DNA of 64,000 bases. Source: Amphiura filiformis. Its lineage: Eukaryota; Echinodermata; Ophiuroidea; Amphilepidida; Amphiuridae. Position numbers and translations under genes: made by a program. This document shows, one piece after another, positions 34,945 to 46,315 of the stretch. The notes beneath the pieces are model-generated. The model saw only the letters and a list, made by a program, of their open reading frames with translations. It had not been told where the DNA came from and did not search any database. Within the stretch, counting starts at the first letter, position 1. Each line of letters starts with the position of its first letter. The stretch lies in assembly GCF_039555335.1 (NCBI RefSeq), contig NC_092636.1:56475706-56539705 (forward strand). The letters run 5' to 3'.

Positions 34945-35836
34945 TCACGAATTTTCATAAATACAAAGAAAACCTGCTGAAGCACTGAAAAACAACATCA
35001 CGTGCACGGGACCATAACACATGTCGGTTGGAATCAATAATAAAATCAATAATAATAATAATACCATATCAACTCACCACATCTTTCCGTGAACGCTTAA
35101 TATTCACATAAATATATATATGAATATTTAAATATACCTTTTCACACAATGCATAGGCCTAAATAAAATCATAGGCCCTGCACATGACCATCTCATAATA
35201 AAAACCTAATTATCCTGAAGTAGCATTTTGGTGTGACTTGTACGTAAATACTATGATCTAAATGTTAAAGCCTCTATGATTTGAAACAAATTGTAATTTC
35301 GTTACAAGACTACTTTTGATTGAGGCCAATGTTTGTATATTAGATAATAAGCATGAATAATGTCAAAGGTCAGGCAACATTGCAAACACATAATAATTTG
35401 TGAAATGTGAGAAAGAGAGTGAGAGTATTATTTCCCAAACGAAAATAATACAATGCGAAGATATAATGACCCCTATTAATTATGCACAACATGCCACGTC
35501 TAAAATAATTAATTAAATCTAAGATCCGAAAATATAAAACGGGGAAACCCCGTATTGACGCAATTAACACATGTACATTGTATGCACTCCCAGTAATGTA
35601 CCAGGAATAATAGACAAAGGGATAGGCATCCTAGACTGCTACCCTCTGTTGAAATATGTATCCTAGGTCTAGACAATAGGCGGATTAGCGGCCATTTTGT
35701 CTTCGACGTGATTTTATTCACGTGTCCTACTGTCCTTATACTTTAGTACACAAATATAGGCCTACAAGTTAACAGGTTTACAATATTAAAATTATATTTA
35801 GAATATACAATATATTCTGTAGTAAATCGATCAAAC
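34945..35836. other. Sequence between satellite and right TIR element
   Basis: AT-rich, TAGGCCTA near 35153 and 35756. No gene seen. Confidence 0.4.
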
Positions 35837-36761
35837 CATGGAAGTAAGAGACATGGAAGCTGGTCGATCCAACACCTATTGAATTATTTACGTAACATTC
35901 TATGGAGAGTACGTATCAAGCTATTGTGATAACAATGTAGTCAGCGTGTCTTTGATGTGGATCAGACTTGCCGCCTTTATTGCCAGTTCGTTTATTTACA
36001 GGTTTATTAAAAAAAAAAAAAATCGTGTTTTTCTTGATTATTTTTCAAGTATGTTGTAAATATAAAGAAAAAAGTGACAGGGATGTTAGATTTGTAATCC
36101 ATAATTACAGAAATCCAATCAAAATATCGATTTCTACCCTATACTTACAGATTTTCTTAAACTTCAAAATATTGGAAATAATGCATTTACGTCTAAACCG
36201 CTAATTAGCGGTAATAATTGATATGCGCACTTGGCACATGCTTTACATTATAAAATGAATCCGCATCTATTTGTGTGCCGGGGCTGCCTGAAATTGCTGT
36301 TAACCAGAATGTTCCAGAGTCGGGTATTATCTTTACATTTTGCGTAAAATAAATTGTATTTCATTTCATTTTCTGTTTTAAAACTGCTATCTGAAAGTCT
36401 AGCATATATATACATTTAATCGGTAGGTTTTCACATAATTACATACTTTTAATAAAATTGTATAAATTAAACTGATAGCATTCTGACCATTACGTAGGGA
36501 TTTTATAAAATCTGTTTGTGTTCATAAAACTAGTCATGCACTGCGGTAATATAACACAGCCCATTGTCAGGACTTAGTACACGACCTCGTACTGCTATTG
36601 ATTTTTAAGCGGGAACTTTGATTTTAGACATGGTACACGTTGACCATGCGTTGACCCAATTGTTCCACTTTCACCTGTACTGCTTTTGTTCAGTATCGCG
36701 GCAAGTATGATACTCACTTTGATGTAGTATTTGACCAGCTTCCATGTGTATTACTTCCATG
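35837..36761 (-). mobile_element. 930-bp TIR element, right copy (inverted)
   Basis: Reverse complement of 25762-26691 with scattered differences, with the same outer and inner CATGGAAGTAA ends. I find no target-site duplication, unlike the left copy. Together the two copies form 0.93-kb inverted repeats around about 9.1 kb. Confidence 0.85.
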
Positions 36762-36775
36762 ATGACCAGCTAGTA

Positions 36776-37270
36776 CACCAGGCACAAAAGAAACTCGTCA
36801 GTTATATTCATCCTTGCTGTTCAATAACTTGATAATTTTGGATTATTCTGAAATATACATTTTGTTAATTGGACTTTGCTTTCTCATTTGACACCCTGGT
36901 CGTGAAAAACGAAAAGAATTGACCAAGATATGCGCCTCCAAAGCCTCAAACCCCAAAATCAAAAGTTGCATTTTCAACGATTTTCAATGGGAACGCATCG
37001 TTGTATTGCACACAAGCACCACGGGCCAATCAATAAAGCACACAGTGTAACAGGCACAATTGAATCGTTAAAATTGCAACTTTTCATTTTGGGGTTTGAG
37101 AGTTTGGAGGCGCATATCTTGGTCAATTCTTGCTCAATGTTCACGAACATGGTGTCAAATGAGAAAGAAAAGTCCAATTAACAAAATGTATATTTCAGAA
37201 TAATCCAAAATTATCAAGTTATTGAACAGCAAGGATGAATATAACTGACGAGTTTCTTTTGTGCCTGGTG
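36776..37270. mobile_element. Foldback MITE with long inverted arms, TA target
   Basis: TA|CACCAGGCACAAAAGAAACT at the left and its inverted form AGTTTCTTTTGTGCCTGGTG|TA at the right. Arms of roughly 200 bp each surround a short centre near 37010. Arm identity is high with scattered mismatches. No ORF; the open frames here are arm sequence. Confidence 0.8.
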
Positions 37271-38402
37271 TATTCTCCTCCGCCGTCAGTGTGATTCCAG
37301 ACACTCCACGTACCGTGTTGCGAAGGTGGAGGAGACTAAAAGCTGTATTGACGAACACGCATGCGTTAAAAAATATGTAGTCTAAGTCGAACAATAGCGT
37401 GACGTAGTTTCCGGCATTGTTCCTATGCACTTTCACCCTCCTGGCTGTACACGCACCTTTGACCTCGAAAAAAGGTCATCCATCACCTCCGCACGTAACC
37501 CACGCTGTATAAGCATGCACAGTGATGGAAACCATATTTAATTACACAAAATAATTCACAACTCCAAACTATTCCAGCTCTTTCTCACTTCCCACTTTAC
37601 CTAGAAAGCAGAATTGCACACCATACTAAGGGCAAAGGTATGCTGTCTGGTTTAGGACCTACGATTATAAAATACTATAATGAGAAATCGTGATTTAGGA
37701 GGTGCATTTGAAACCATAAACGACAAGAAATTTGGATGCAGGCGCTATGCACACCGCATACACGTGCGAGACAACATGAAAATCACTAAACTCACGCATG
37801 ATAAAAATCATCCAAAACACGTTTTAAAATTGATTTCACGATCTCAAAACCACCTCTCCGCGTTCTATACACAATATCCTAACTTAATTTGGAACGATTT
37901 AATTCCGAAAACATAATAATACTCTAAAAATAATAAATTTAAAAATACGACAAAGAAAAGCTGTAAATATTCACCTGCAGCAAAAGATGAGAATGACATG
38001 CGGTCGCCCAGCCGGCCAGCATATCGGACGCGCTGATTGGCTGACGGTTAATTGATTGAATACGTACGGCGCGCTAATTGGCTGACGGAGATAATTGATT
38101 GAATACGTACGGCACGCTGATTGGCTGACGGAGATAATTGATTGAACCGCACATGGGCAGAAGCGCTCATTAAATTTAAAGGACGTAAAGCAGAAATGAA
38201 ATTTAAAGGGGCACTACGCGATTTGGGTAGGAAAATGAAATGGGAATTACCTAAAAAAAATAATATTATGTGTTGACTTGATTTACCAATACCGTTTCAG
38301 TATGTACCTATCGGAATAGGAGACTTCACTTTTGAGTTTCACGACATACAATACAGGCGCTCGTCAAACGACAGGATGAAGAAATTTAGGCTGAACCTAA
38401 AT
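37271..38402. other. Intergenic or intronic stretch with short tandem repeat
   Basis: At about 38020-38140 a ~43-bp unit (CTGATTGGCTGACGGAGATA, then ATTGATTGAATACGTACGG) is repeated about three times. The CCAAT-type word ATTGGCTG occurs in each. Nothing else recognised. Confidence 0.55.
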
Positions 38403-39371
38403 GAGAATATCACATATCACATATCACATATAATTTAAACTGTTGGATTGATAAAAAGATGAGTTTTTAACAGTTTCTTGAAGGTGGCAAGTGACGCGGC
38501 ATTCCTAATCTGCTGAGGTAACCCATTCCACAACTTAGGTGAAGAAACTGAGAAGGCACGCTCTCCGTACGTTGATGTTGCTACAGTCCGTGGTACTTCA
38601 AGGAGAGAAAGCGACGACGACCGACGGGAGCGGCTCGGTTTGTAGGTGTTAAGAAGTTCTTTCAGGTAAGGTGGAGCTAGTCCATTCAGCGATTTGTATG
38701 TGATCATGAGGATTTTGAAGACAATTCGATCTTTCACAGGAAGCCAGTGCAGCTCATTTCGGCGTAAATCGTTGATATTAACGCGATGGCCACTCACTCC
38801 TAAAACAAGTCGCACGGCACTGTTTTGTACCCGTTGAAGCTTAGAAATTGCAGAACTTGTTAGACCAAAGAGCAGACTATTGTTAGCATCAAGTCTGGAT
38901 GTCACAAATGCATGCACTAAACGTTCTGCCATAGGACGGTCGATGTATTTCCGAATACGGCCAATTTTGGAGATACACATTGTTCACTTGAGGTATGAGC
39001 GTCATGTACTGGTCAAATAGGACTCCAAGGTTGCGCACTTCTGAAGCAATGTCAACTTCTGAGTCGCCAACTTTGATGGTAGAAATTGGTGTCGGATTCC
39101 TGCTAAATCGCGAAGATAAATGCAACACCTCAGTCTTTGAATCGTTCAGAAGCAATCTATTTTCTGCAGTCCACGCTTTCACGCCACGAACGCAGTCTTC
39201 AAGGCGTTGAAGTTGGCCGTCGCTACTGGGATCCAATACAAGATACAACTGTGTATCGTCCGCGTAGATCATAGTTTCAACACCATATGACCTAATCAAG
39301 TCTTCAAGCGGAGCAGCATAAACTGTAAACATGAATGGACCAGCGACAGATCCTTGAGGTACGGAGCACAT
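38403..39371 (-). pseudogene. LINE (L2/CR1-like), 3' half of RT ORF and tail
   Basis: The minus strand carries CSVPQGSVAGPFMFTVYAAPLED, the catalytic YADDTQLYL, and LGVLFDQYMTLIPQV. A frame break follows near 38970, and then FKILMITYKSLNGLAPPYL, with SPKLWNGLPQQIRNA near the end. The stop is at about 38435. A tail of three TGTGATA units ends the element near 38403. The 5' half of the same copy is at 43229-43740, beyond an inserted element. Confidence 0.85.
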
Positions 39372-39545
39372 TACTCGTTGACCTACGATAAAACGCCCAA
39401 TAAAGACTTAGTCACCGGACCGCGCCGGCCAGTTAAAGTACATGCCCTATCACACCACTCCACGCCATACATAAATTCTCCCAGTCACATTTCCCAAATA
39501 TGAAATTAAAATTAAAGTAAAATGTTAATTTACTTCTTTTAAAGT

Positions 39546-39629
39546 TTGGCAGAGGCGGGGTTCGAACTCACGGCGCACGGCTTAGTACTCTATAGAGCCT
39601 AGCGCCTTAGACCACTCGGCCACTTGTCT
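39546..39629 (-). repeat. tRNA-Leu-like relic
   Basis: The minus strand reads GTGGCCGAGTGGTCTAAGGCG (class II D-arm, as in tRNA-Leu) and ends with GAGTTCGAACCCCGCC and TCTGCCA. The anticodon arm does not fold cleanly and the acceptor ends do not pair. A pseudogene or SINE head is more likely than a working tRNA. Confidence 0.5.
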
Positions 39630-40440
39630 TGTTGTTATTCATTTGAAACTTATTTAAAAATATAATCGCAACTTCAACATAGGCCTACCACGTGACAAGC
39701 AAAGACAGAAAACGTATTATATTTTGGAATTTTATCTGCTTAAATCATTAATGTGTATTATAATAGAGCTACCATTATTTATATTGTTGAATTCTCAAGC
39801 GCATCATTTCGAATTGGGTTTGGAAGATACATTCTCCTAAAGCCCGATACTGACTCCACCTGTACATTTTAATTTCATCGCGGGATGCTGAGATGTTTGA
39901 AAAGCATCGCAGCATCGCATACCGCTGCAAAGTGGAGTCAGGATCGGGCTTAATTCGAACCACCAGCATCCATGGTTCGATGTAGAGAGTCTTTCCTATT
40001 CAGAGGAAATATTGCAATTACACACCTTATTGCCTTTTAACAATAACCAATGACACTAGCACGTAATTCCAGTCAAGCACCAATCTTTAATCCTATTGTT
40101 GAAGAGGATAATAAGCTTATACTTATGTATAGCATTCGTAAAAAAGCTTAAGTCTTTGTTTGCTTTGGTTAAATCCTGTCCAAGTGGTGGGTTAACCAAC
40201 AATTAACAATGAGAGGACATTCCTGAACCTCGTTCAGTTGGCGATGATTTGAAGTGACTGCCAATTATGACCATTTGATATTTAATACCAGCAATGTGGA
40301 AAAAAAAAGAAATAATGTAGTGCCAAAATAATGTACCCTTTTACGGAAGGAGCAAAGTTTAACAAGTTACAACTCCGCTTCTGCAGTACGAATATCAGCG
40401 GCGAATGTCAGGTTATTATTTCCCAGTCTTGAAAAAAAAA
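39630..40440. other. Non-coding interior of the 3.85-kb element
   Basis: Includes an inverted pair AAGCCCGATACTGACTCCAC / GTGGAGTCAGGATCGGGCTT (about 39839-39951). No ORF. Confidence 0.4.
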
Positions 40441-40443
40441 ATT

Positions 40444-40520
40444 GCAGGCAGAGGTGGGAATCGATCTCGGTACCTCCCGTTTAAAAAGCACTGTGCAAAA
40501 CCACTAAGCCAACTAAATAT
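40444..40520 (-). repeat. tRNA-like relic
   Basis: The minus strand reads AGTTGGCTTAGTGGTTTTGC (D-arm-like) and CGAGATCGATTCCCACCTC (TPsiC-like). No complete cloverleaf. Confidence 0.4.
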
Positions 40521-40793
40521 CTGTCGTGAGATGCTTGACATTAATCTTTGATATTGCTGAATGGAACAAATCGCGGAATTAAATCAGTAATAAAAGAAGT
40601 AGATTCTTATTTAGCGGCCAAATTGGATAAAAGGGGAAATATTTGTCCCTGCTCTAAAGAAAATATAGGTTAGAAAATTACCAAATAAATTTAAATTAAA
40701 AATTGAGATTTTATATTTATTTATTTCACATGGCGGCATTATCACAGACAAACACTGTATACGCTAAAAACTCGACCCTCATTACTAGATGAT

Positions 40794-40862
40794 GGCATAG
40801 CTCAGTGTTAGAGCATCAGACTGGTAATGTCAATATCGTTGGTTCGAATCCGCCTGCCAGCA
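40794..40862 (+). repeat. tRNA-like relic with GGT anticodon
   Basis: TAGCTCAGTGTTAGAGCA (A box), loop CTGGTAA (anticodon GGT, Thr), GGTTCGAATCC (perfect B box). The anticodon stem does not pair, so probably not functional. Confidence 0.45.
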
Positions 40863-40905
40863 ATGGTTATTATGATTTTAGCTACGCTACAATTTGTTCA
40901 ATTTT

Positions 40906-40988
40906 TTTTCATTTATTTATTTATTCATTCGTTCATTCATTCATTCATTCATTCATTCATTCATTCATTTATTTATTTATTTATTTAA
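40906..40988. repeat. ATTT/ATTC microsatellite
   Basis: TTTA, TTCA and TTCG tetramers in tandem, about 20 units. Confidence 0.9.
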
Positions 40989-41370
40989 ATAATTTGATAT
41001 ATTTGAAAGTGGTATTTGAGCAATTTGAAATTTTTACCCCCGTATAACCCTATGGGGTCATTTTGAACCCAACCCCATCCCAAATTGCCAAAACCTATGA
41101 GTTTAAATCATACATAATGATCAGTACGTCAATCATGAGTGAACACCGGTTGGTCACTGCATTTATTTGGGAATGGGTAGGCACTGCAGCTTGATTCACC
41201 ATCCACAACATGATAATGTGTGCACATGCTACATTATATACACTTGTAGGCCTATGTTGTTGTTGGTGTATAAGTAATGAGCCTTGCAATTGAAATGCCT
41301 CAAGCTTTTAATCCGATATGCAGATTATCTATTTGTTTTCATGAATTGGAAGACATTCTTTGATGTATTA

Positions 41371-41751
41371 GGTGCGCTTCAGACTCCGTATTGTACGTGC
41401 AATATTGTATGTACAATATTTTTCGTGACGTCAGAAAGTATTGCACGTACAATAAAAAGTATGTACCGGGAAAATATATATTTTGCCACAATCATTGGTT
41501 GCTTAATTGATACGGAGTTGCCAAATTTCTAAGAGTGGTAAATTTAGTGCAGTGTTCGTGCACGGAATGATGAACAGTTTTTTTATGTCTTCTTGTATTC
41601 AACTGTACTTGAATTATTACATAATCAATGGGCACCTTTAAAGTTAATAATAAGTGGCACGTATATTTATTGGACGTGCAATACTTTTTGACGTCACGAA
41701 AAATATTGTACATACAATATTGCACGTACAATAAGGAGTCTGAAGCGCACC
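41371..41751. mobile_element. Harbinger-like MITE with TTA target duplication
   Basis: Ends GGTGCGCTTCAGACTCC and inverted GGAGTCTGAAGCGCACC, flanked by TTA (41368-41370, 41752-41754). About 60-bp arms each include TGACGTCA (41426-41433, 41689-41696). No ORF. A 3-bp TTA target is typical of PIF/Harbinger. Confidence 0.8.
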
Positions 41752-41754
41752 TTA

Positions 41755-42229
41755 CTGAGCTCAATGATCTGAAATTACTGGAGTGTGAGGTCAGCATAGT
41801 ATTTTATTAACAGAAAGTATAGAGGCCCTGCATGGAATTATCGATTGGCTCCAAACAAAGGATTTGAGCCGGTGTCCTTCACCGTAGATATGGCGGAGTG
41901 CAGTCCATTCAATCAAATGTTGTCATCAACCTATTTCTTCTTCTTCTTCTACCGGTGAGTACATTCCTCTCTTCGAGAGTATCGTCGTGATTGCAATCAT
42001 GCTTTTGTTGAATGCTTTTGTTGAATGCATTTGAGTAGTCCGCCATATTTACGGGATGATATGTCACATGCAAGGCCTCTATTCTCCAAATTCATTTCCT
42101 AATGTATGTGAGAATGATACAATAATGACATGATGAACATAGTCATTGATGCATCAGTTTTAAAATAGACTAGGCGGTTACCATATTTGGCGGTTCTCGC
42201 CTGGGCGCGATTACCAGGCTGATGGTGAC
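41755..42229. other. Non-coding interior of the 3.85-kb element
   Basis: A short TTC repeat near 41937-41951; nothing else recognised. Confidence 0.4.
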
Positions 42230-43015
42230 ATGCCCATATGACAGTTTTTACTAATTTGACCTCAGATGACCCCTGGCGACCCCAAAATGACCTTCCAAAA
42301 TTTGGCTCTAAATGTTAACTGTACCCACCAAGTTTCATGCCCATACGACAGTTTTTAGTAATTTGACCTCAGATGACCCCTGGGTGACCTTGGATGACCC
42401 CAAAATGATCTAAACTTATAACTCTAAATGTTGACTGTACCCACCAAGTTTCATGCCCATATATGAGTTTTTACTAATTTGACCTCAGATGACCCGTGGT
42501 GACCTTGGATGACCCCAAAATGACCTTCAAAAATGTTGTTTTAAATGTTGACTGTACCTACCAAGTTTCATGCCCATACGACACTTTTTAGTAATTTGAC
42601 CTCAGATGACCCCTGGGAGCGGACCCCGGTGTCAGATGACTTTAAAACGAACATAAACATCTTCTTGACAGGACAGAACTACATGCCCACCGAGTTTGAG
42701 CCCCGTACGACCTAGTTTCATGTCCATATGACAGTTTTTAGTCATTTGACCTCAAATGACCCCTGGGGGGGGGCCCTGGGGTCGGATGACTTAACTAACA
42801 TGAACATCTTCTTGCCAGGACAGAACTACACCCACCCACCGAGTTTGAGTCCGTAGGACCTAGTTTCATGTCCATATGACAGTTTTAGTCATTTGACCTC
42901 AAATGACCCCTTGAGGGGGCCCCGGGGTCGGATGACTTAACGAACATAAACTTCTTCTTGCCAGGACAGAACTACACCCACCCACCGAGTTTGAGCCCCG
43001 TACGACCTACGACGG
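42230..43015. repeat. Minisatellite with TGACCT-N4-TGACCC motifs
   Basis: Six degenerate units of about 107-150 bp share CATGCCCATATGACAGTTTTTA or a close form, then ATTTGACCTCAGATGACCCC. The first four units continue into GACCTTGGATGACCCCAAAA; the last three carry GAACATAAACATCTTCTTG and GACAGAACTACA. Unit length changes midway, suggesting two merged arrays. Confidence 0.85.
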
Positions 43016-43228
43016 CCTCACATTAGCAGTCACAGACAAAACCTAAATCTACAGAATATATCCATTACTCGTCTCGAAAGAGCTCAAAATAAATAACTTA
43101 GAAAATTTTCTTGATGTCCTTTAACATGTTTCCATAGTTAACCATCGTTAGCCATGGATATCTATGCTGTAGAACTGACCGGTGACTAAGTCCGATTTAT
43201 TGGGACGTCTATCGACCATCAACGAGTA

Positions 43229-43740
43229 ATGAGTTCATGAAGTGTGTCGCAGATACACTGTCGCCAATAACAACTGATTGTTGACGATTACAAAGGTAGC
43301 TAGTACACCAGGCAAGCGCTTTTCCGTGGACTCCATAACGATCTCTCAGCCGCCGAAGTAATATCTGATGGTCGACTGTATCAAAGGCGGCCGAGAGATC
43401 GAGTAGAACAAGCACAACATCAGAACGCTGGTCAACAGCACGCAATATATCGTTCTGTACTCGCACTAGAGCAGTCTCCGTGCTGAAATGCTTGCGATAC
43501 GCTGATTGTCTACTACCATACAGTTCGTTATCAAGCATGTATTCTTGAAGCTGGGCTGACGCCGCCCTCTGAACAACCTTTGAGATAAACTTCAGGTTGG
43601 AGATAGACCTGTAGTTGTTCAGTATATTAACGTCCAGTCCAGGTTTCTTGATCAAGGGAGTTACACTAGAAACCTTGTATGATGCAGGAAAGATGCCAGA
43701 TAGGAGCGAACGATTGACAATCTTAATAAAAGAAGAAATT
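43229..43740 (-). pseudogene. LINE (L2/CR1-like), 5' part of RT domain
   Basis: The minus strand reads SGIFPASYKVSSVTPLIKKPGL, then YRSISNLKFISKVVQR, RQSAYRKHFSTETALVRVQ and the conserved VLLDLSAAFDTVDHQILL (first catalytic Asp region). It ends at SATHFMNS at the inserted element. It begins abruptly near 43740, so the copy is 5'-truncated (no endonuclease). Confidence 0.85.
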
Positions 43741-44208
43741 CAGGCATGAGAAAGAAATGTGGCATCTCTGATACCAGAAATTACTGGGAAATACTTAAAA
43801 ACATTGAGCATGTTGAAATTACTAGTAAATACCTGGTTTGGTAATAACCTTTTTTTAAATAAATTTTAGAAATATAATTTTGTTCAACTTTTTAACACAT
43901 TTTTATATAATTTGTTATCAATTAATTTCAATACATTTTAGAAAATGCCACTCGTCCAAACAGAAATTTATATTTCTTTAATCTGTGAGTGACGTGTGTC
44001 TGTGACAAGAAGTTAAAGTCAAAAGTCAAAAGAGTAAAAGTCAAAATATTATTTCACTGTAATACCAAATAAAAACATTACCCTTCCCATCTAACTTTAC
44101 TGCTTTTTTTCCTTTCTTAGTGTAAGATTTTTAAATGTTCAAAGTGAAATATAATATGATATACAATTTTTCTTGAATGTTGCAACATATGCTAATAAGA
44201 TGCATTTA
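43741..44208. other. Non-coding stretch
   Basis: AT-rich; nothing recognised. Ends with the TTA target copy (44206-44208). Confidence 0.4.
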
Positions 44209-44602
44209 GGCCAATAAAAAAGATGTTTGCTTGCCCTCAACCGACCGACCCTAATTTTGGAAATCAGAAAAAAGTTTTTTTTTTCTATTTACTGTACAAA
44301 AGAATACCGACCCTATTTTTGGAAATTCCTGAAAAAGATTTTTTTTCTTTTCAAATTTTTGCATTCTCAAGATGTAAAAAAAAATGTATTTTAGAGTGTG
44401 TGTTCAACATTTTAGTTGTTTTGTAATGTTAGTTGATTCATTTTGACACCAAAATTGTCTGATTTTTCATATTTTGAGCCTTGATTAATACAAACAATAG
44501 AGTTTGCTAGTAATTAAAAAAAAGAAGACATCCCGACCAACCGACCGAGCGACCCAATTGTTAAAATTCATTTGAGGGCAAGGAAAAAAAAATTTCTTGG
44601 CC
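44209..44602. mobile_element. Harbinger-like MITE, TTA target
   Basis: Begins GGCCAATAAAAAAG...TTGCCCTCAA and ends with the inverted TTGAGGGCAAGG...CTTGGCC, flanked by TTA (44206-44208, 44603-44605). Inside, CCGACC words recur. No ORF. Confidence 0.7.
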
Positions 44603-44605
44603 TTA

Positions 44606-45034
44606 TGGGGAGGGTAAAGTCCACTTTTTACATCAAAGCCAACTTCCACGCAAAACCAGATCTACATTTCCAAAAATCCAAAGGCCTTCATGAAATTAAT
44701 TATCGCTGCCCACCCAGTAAATTATTTTCCCTAATTTGAGGGCAAAAATAAATTAAATTGCCCACTCAGTAAATTATCCTTATTTACCTCCCTGCATGGA
44801 GATTGTTATAATTGAAACTGACATTGACCCTTTTTCCACACTGGAATGCGCCCACACAAGCCCTGCAATTTTCGAATTCAGAACAATTTTATCAACAAAA
44901 TTTTGCAGAAAATGTTCATTTTATGCAAGTGAAGGTGAAAATGGGAATTTTAGAAATTTTAAAAAAGTTACAATTTTCAACTTTAAATTAAAAAAAAATT
45001 CTGTAACATTCTGAAGATTAAGATTATCTAGATC
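44606..45034. other. Non-coding stretch
   Basis: AT-rich; repeats of CCCA(C)TCAGTAAATTAT words near 44700-44780. No gene. Confidence 0.4.
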
Positions 45035-45625
45035 GATAATTGATTATTGATAATCGATTATTGATAATCGATAATCGATTATTGATTTTCGATTATCAAT
45101 TATTGATTATTGATCAACACCGCTATACAAATAGACAGGAAAAGGCCTGATTTGAAAATCACCCCAATCATTTTTAATGCTATTTGAATAGCGGGAACAA
45201 TCATGATTGGTATTGATAATCGATTATCGATTATCAATATCGATTATCAGTAATCGATAATCAATTATTGATTGACACCTCCATACAAATAGCCAGTAGG
45301 CCTACGTAAGGAAAAGGCATGATTTGAAAATCACCCCAATCATTTTTAATGCTATTTGAATAGCGGGCCCAATCATGATTGATATTGATAATTGATTATT
45401 GATAATTGATTATTGATAATCGATTATTGATAATCGATTATTGATAATTTATAATCGATTATTGATTATTGATTGACACCTCCATACAAATAGACAGTAC
45501 GTAAGGAAAAGGCCTGATTTGAAAATCACCCCGCTCATTTTTAATGCTATTTGAATAGTAGGCCTAATCTTGATTGATATTGATTATATTGATTGAATAT
45601 TGATTATCGATTATCAATCGATCCA
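45035..45625. repeat. Three ~180-bp tandem units with (ATCGATTATTGATA) simple repeats
   Basis: Each unit has CCATACAAATAGACAG or a variant, GGAAAAGGCCTGATTTGAAA, then TCACCCC, CATTTTTAATGCTATTTGAA and a palindromic ATCGATTA run. Unit starts near 45117, 45277 and 45475. One unit has TAGGCCTA where another has TA. Confidence 0.85.
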
Positions 45626-45879
45626 TCATCGATAACAGATAAACACTGGTTGCCAAAATGCAAACAAGATCATGCTGACCGGCATAGCTATCTTCTTCCA
45701 TTCCTGTCGCCACATTACTGGTCGAATACGATAGGATTTCAGTCTTAGGCACGTTAACACGGCTACCCAATAGGGCCGGGGTCTGAACTTTGTCTCCGGT
45801 CGAAGCAGGTAGTTGAATTCGACAGGCGATCATGCAAGAAGGATTATAGACTTGAAACAGCCACTGTCATTGATTGGTT

Positions 45880-45958
45880 AGGGTTAGTTTAGGGTTAGGA
45901 TTAGGGTTAGAGTTAGGGTTAGGATTAGGGTTATGAATAGGCTTAGGGTTAGCTTACA
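45880..45958 (+). repeat. Degenerate TTAGGG (telomere-type) repeats
   Basis: About twelve hexamers, mostly TTAGGG with TTAGGA, TTAGAG and TTATGA variants. They lie inside the small TA-target element, not at a chromosome end. TTAGGG is the telomere unit of deuterostomes, which fits the proposed organism. Confidence 0.85.
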
Positions 45959-46315
45959 CAAAATAATTACTTGAAGGTTGTACACCGCCCCCCCAAAGTA
46001 ACGTGTTGAATCAAAAGCTAGAGGGCTGCAGACAGGTTCAAAGACCCATGAGAGCGCTATCAGAAAACTATCTATGTAATTGAAGCGGGATTGAATAAAA
46101 TAGTATTATCGAATAATCACTAACTTGCTTGATTATATAAAATTCGCGTTTTTGAAATTAGCGCTAATTGTGATTTAAATATAGGCTGAGCGCATGTGCC
46201 GATCAATTAAAATTATGAAAATGATGACCAATCATCATTACGCGTTCAACTCAGAACCGGTTCTGGCTGGTTGGCTTGCGGCGTGGTTAACGCAAGGCGA
46301 CGCTTGGGCTATTCT

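Larger units (their letters stand above)
39374..43226. mobile_element. 3.85-kb non-autonomous TIR element in a TA target, inserted in a LINE
   Basis: Left end CTCGTTGACCTACGATAAAA and right end, inverted, CTCGTTGATGGTCGATAGAC; both continue to a shared GACTTAGTCACCGG, about 48 bp with mismatches. TA flanks both sides (39372-39373, 43227-43228). The interrupted LINE reading continues across one TA without frame loss. The interior has no transposase but contains three tRNA-like pieces, a second MITE and a tandem array, so it has itself been a target or a collector. Confidence 0.75.

Noticed and set aside
39372..43228. Eight-base target duplication ATTACTCG around the 3.85-kb element
   Set aside because: The two occurrences are inverted, not direct, so ACTCG belongs to the terminal inverted repeat and only TA is duplicated.
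43299..43318. Apparent TIR of the 36776 foldback element (TAGTACACCAGGCA) inside the LINE
   Set aside because: It is normal LINE coding sequence (ALAWCTSYL region); the match is chance.
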